Shown here one piece after another: positions 61,438 to 64,000 of a stretch of 64,000 bases of DNA. The translations under genes and the position numbers were made by a program. Under the pieces are notes generated by a model. It saw only the letters and a list, made by a program, of their open reading frames with translations, was not told the DNA's origin and searched no databases. Each line of letters opens with the position of its first letter. The first letter of the stretch is position 1. The stretch comes from Holtermanniella nyarrowii (Eukaryota; Basidiomycota; Tremellomycetes; Holtermanniales): contig BCIT01000003.1 of assembly GCA_001600035.1 (NCBI GenBank), forward strand, positions 186,001 to 250,000, in the 5' to 3' direction.

Positions 61438-63495
61438 ATGAGTCTCCCGTCAACACCGCCAGTCAAGCAGGCTGGACATAGCCCAGCACCACGCAAATCA
61501 TCGCAGAACTTTCACCCTTACATGATCCACTCGACCTCCTCCTCCTTGTTGACGCGTTCAAACTCGAGTCCAACACAGCCTCTAGATTCGTATGCTCGTC
61601 ACAGGCCGTCGAGAAGCATGAGTAGTCTGGCAGGTCAAGACTTGCAGGATGTGGAAGCTGGTGGCGACACTGGAGAAGCTAGGAGAAAGAGCTTGGAGGT
61701 TGGCAGGCCTGCGCATCTACGGCGAAGTGGGACTCTACCAGCTTTTCCGCCGTCTCCGAGTGATCTGAAGAAGCTAACTGTCACCTTGCCTGTAAGTTTC
61801 CGGTACCGTCCGTGCGCAAGCTGACAATGAAGGCGAATCCCAAGCTCTGGAGTCGTGAGTTGAGCGTGGTTTTTGGTACTAACTGCTAGCCTCGGAGCTA
61901 GCGACGTATCTTGTGCATACTTTAACAACTGGAGGAGAACAAGAACAGGGTCACACCTTACCTTCAGTCCTTGTTGAGGACATACGGACATGGGTCCTTC
62001 GGCAACAAGTTAACGGCCGTGCATTCTTGAGGGGCGGCGACCAAGGCTGGGGGTACATTTCATTATCGAAGACGTACATGAGCTGACAAGAAGTACTCCA
62101 CAACGACCACCTCCTTTCTTGCCACTACTCCTCTCCCTCTCCCGGAAGCTGCGCAGAGCAACACTCCAAGGCCGCATATTGACACACAAACGCGAGCCCT
62201 CCACCATTTCCGCAGATGCTCTCTCTCCCAACGGCGACTATGCCGACTTTCGCACCTCAACTCTCTTCGAAGATGAAGAAGGAATGTCCGATGACGAGAA
62301 TGCACAGCAAGACGATGAATTTCAGATCCTCGGCGTCAAGAAGCTAGTCAAGGATTTTGATATGCGCGGTTCCGCAAGTGAGGCGAGCGGAGATGAAGAA
62401 GTCGTGCATAGACGAGCGTCTTTCTCGACTGAATGGCGAAAAGATGCGGGTCCGGGGAGGAGACGGAAGGATTCTAGTCTTAGTACTGGTGGTATGGCTG
62501 ATGGCGAAATGAGTCCGAGGGTTGGAGTGAGGGTACATGCTCTGCAGGCTCAGTTGACGGGCGGGAGTCAGGTCGCGGAGGAACAAAGGGTGTCGTCATT
62601 TGATATTGGAAGGCCTGTTGGGCCGAGCGGGACGAGTCCGCCACCGCCTTATGCGTCGCCTAACCCGGATACTGGTGAACACGACTCTCCCTCTCGTCGA
62701 GGGTCGGATCCTCAGATGCTCGGTGCAGACGCTGCTCTTACAGACCGAAATCGAACTTCGCCGTCTCCAACTCCCACACCCCCGCGACCACACCTCTCCT
62801 CCACTCTATCTGATTCCGATGTCGAGGCCTTGACCGTACCCGAAGAAAGCCCTCACATGCTCAACATGCAGACACACGAGCGCTCCGGCTCAAACCCGTA
62901 CTTTGCCCTCCGCCGCTCCACCTCCTCTTCCGGGCCTGGCCAAGGCCCACGTCTACCCACACTGGCATCTCTACGCGAGAACGCCGAGCTAGCGAGAGCA
63001 GACATGGCGGGTCTGACCGATTCAGATGACGAGCGTAGACGTTCAACACCGTCAAGAGGTGCTCAAGTGTGGGAACATGGTTCCATCGACGGTGAAGATA
63101 GTCGTTGGACTACTGCTCGACGCGTTACATTACGACCGAACCCTGCTAAAGGGCTTTTCGAAGCGCCTGGAGAAAGCTCTTCTCCTGAGGCGGGCCGTGC
63201 AGTCGGCAGTATCAAGCGGGAGAAGCGCATCAAGGAGGATGAGATGGAGAGAAAGATGAGTCAGCTCAATGCGCGAATTCGAGAGCTCGAGGAACGCTTG
63301 CAGAGCGTAGAGGAGGAGAAGGAGCAATCAGCCAAGCAGCCTACCAGTTCGATACTGGATGTTTTCGGTCTTGGCAGTGGAAGTGGCGGCGATGGCCTTC
63401 CGCTGGGTATCAAGGGCTTGCCTGCGTATTTGTTTCTGGTAGGCATCGGCGTCGGGGTGGTCGTTGTCAAGGTGCTGTTGGGGAGGAAGCGTTAA
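61438..63495 (+). CDS. SAM-domain, tail-anchored coiled-coil protein
   Basis: About 640 residues. ATG 61438 starts MSLPSTPPVKQAGHSP. After a Ser-rich leader, LKKLTVTLPANPKLWSPSEL begins a SAM-like helical domain: ELATYLVHTL, VLVEDIRTWVLRQQVNGRAF and LRGGDQGW, then after an intron FLPLLLSLSRKLRRATLQG. A long acidic/Ser/Pro-rich middle follows. Near the C-terminus a coiled coil (KREKRIKEDEMERKMSQLNA, RIRELEERLQSVEEEKEQ) leads into a single hydrophobic segment (YLFLVGIGVGVVVVKVLL) and a basic end GRKR, the layout of a tail-anchored protein of the ER or mitochondrial outer membrane. It stops at TAA 63493-63495. Function unknown; a scaffold or tether at a membrane is my inference. Confidence 0.75.
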
Positions 63496-63843
63496 GGGAT
63501 GATCGGCGAAGGAGATCTTGGTTTGGCATAGTAATACACCTGAACGACATGTGATGACTTATGACGCAAACTCTGGACCCCAAGAATACGATTGCTGGCT
63601 TACGACTGTCGTGACTGCCTTGCAAGTCGCGAGCGACATTATCATCACCATTCCCAAGCTCTGGAATGCAATAGTTGAAGCAAAGGGTTGACAGGGTTGC
63701 CGTCATGCATGCTGATTAACACGTGGGACATGTTCTTCTTTATTACCTTTCAAGCTTAACAACCTTTGTTTCATATTCGCTATACAAAAGGGCGCCTCAT
63801 TCGCATTCCTGCTCCTCGTAGCTTCCCTCAGCTTCTTCGTGTC
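63496..63843. other. Intergenic
   Basis: No gene seen; 3' flank of the SAM-domain gene and promoter of the final gene. Confidence 0.4.
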
Positions 63844-64000
63844 ATGTCGCTTCTTCCTATTGTCGAAGCCGTAGACAACTTCCCTCCTTACTACAGTGCT
63901 GTACCTGAAGAAGGTCCTGTCGTACCAGGCTCAGCCCAGAAGGAACGCTATATCCCGTTTCACTTGTCATACGCAGATTTTCAAGCGGGCCACGAGCCTG
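63844..64000 (+). CDS. Start of a protein, possibly Nudix (DUF4743 type); cut by window end
   Basis: ATG 63844 begins MSLLPIVEAVDNFPPYYSAV and runs open to the window edge with ERYIPFHLSYADFQAGHEP. The 'V...DNFP' opening and the 'PF.LS' block about 40 residues later resemble the N-terminal DUF4743 domain that precedes the Nudix hydrolase domain in fungal thiamine-diphosphate-type hydrolases. The catalytic Nudix box would lie beyond the window, so the assignment is tentative. A pyrimidine-rich leader and TATA-like tatac lie upstream. Confidence 0.5.
   Translation, partial: MSLLPIVEAVDNFPPYYSAVPEEGPVVPGSAQKERYIPFHLSYADFQAGHEP

Overview
The window is nuclear DNA of a fungus, almost certainly a basidiomycete. 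Nearly every gene is broken by many tiny introns, about 35-50 bases, with GTRAG-type donors, a CTGAC/CTAAC branch site close to the acceptor, and YAG ends. The key enzyme is a spermidine synthase-saccharopine dehydrogenase fusion of the SPE3-LYS9 kind known from Basidiomycota. A dual-module hybrid histidine kinase also fits that phylum. All gene models below were spliced by eye from open frames, intron consensus and protein family motifs. No RNA GENE (tRNA, rRNA) was found.

Region 0-26.8 kb is dense and ordinary. It holds a dual hybrid histidine kinase (its 5' end is uncertain and may lie off the window), a SAM methyltransferase, a myristoylated-type RING-H2 protein, a small secreted protein, an HP1/Swi6 heterochromatin protein divergent from a giant XMAP215/TOG microtubule polymerase, a MATA-HMG transcription factor and the SPE3-LYS9 fusion.

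Region 26.8-33.8 kb is the accessory stretch. It begins with a minus-strand gene remnant and a pyrimidine/purine-skewed tract. At 27.4-29.4 kb follows a tandem array in which every repeat unit carries a complete, well-formed minus-strand intron. The array is interrupted by a 440-base run of N where the most similar copies lie. A pyrimidine-rich, promoter-like tract sits at its minus-strand upstream end. From 29.7 to 33.7 kb I find no convincing gene, only scattered inverted repeats, including a cluster of three consecutive hairpins at 33.15-33.29 kb.

Region 33.8-64 kb is again gene dense: a WW-domain protein, an HbrB/Bit61 TORC2 subunit, a C2H2 zinc-finger protein, a glycolipid transfer protein with a GC-AG intron, a SNF2-RING protein of the ULS1/Rad5/Rad16 kind containing a predicted 4-base exon, a GPI-type Ser-rich cell-surface protein, a vacuolar Ca2+/H+ exchanger, a small Cys/His-rich protein hidden in four short exons, a Dma1/CHFR-like FHA-RING ligase, a Pcl-type cyclin, a second SNF2 ATPase with a DEGH box, BolA-type Bol2, riboflavin synthase, a SAM-domain tail-anchored protein, and the start of a probable Nudix protein.

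The genes are housekeeping or signalling genes and do not form one pathway or cluster. The most unusual object is the repeated exon-intron array at 27.4-29.6 kb.
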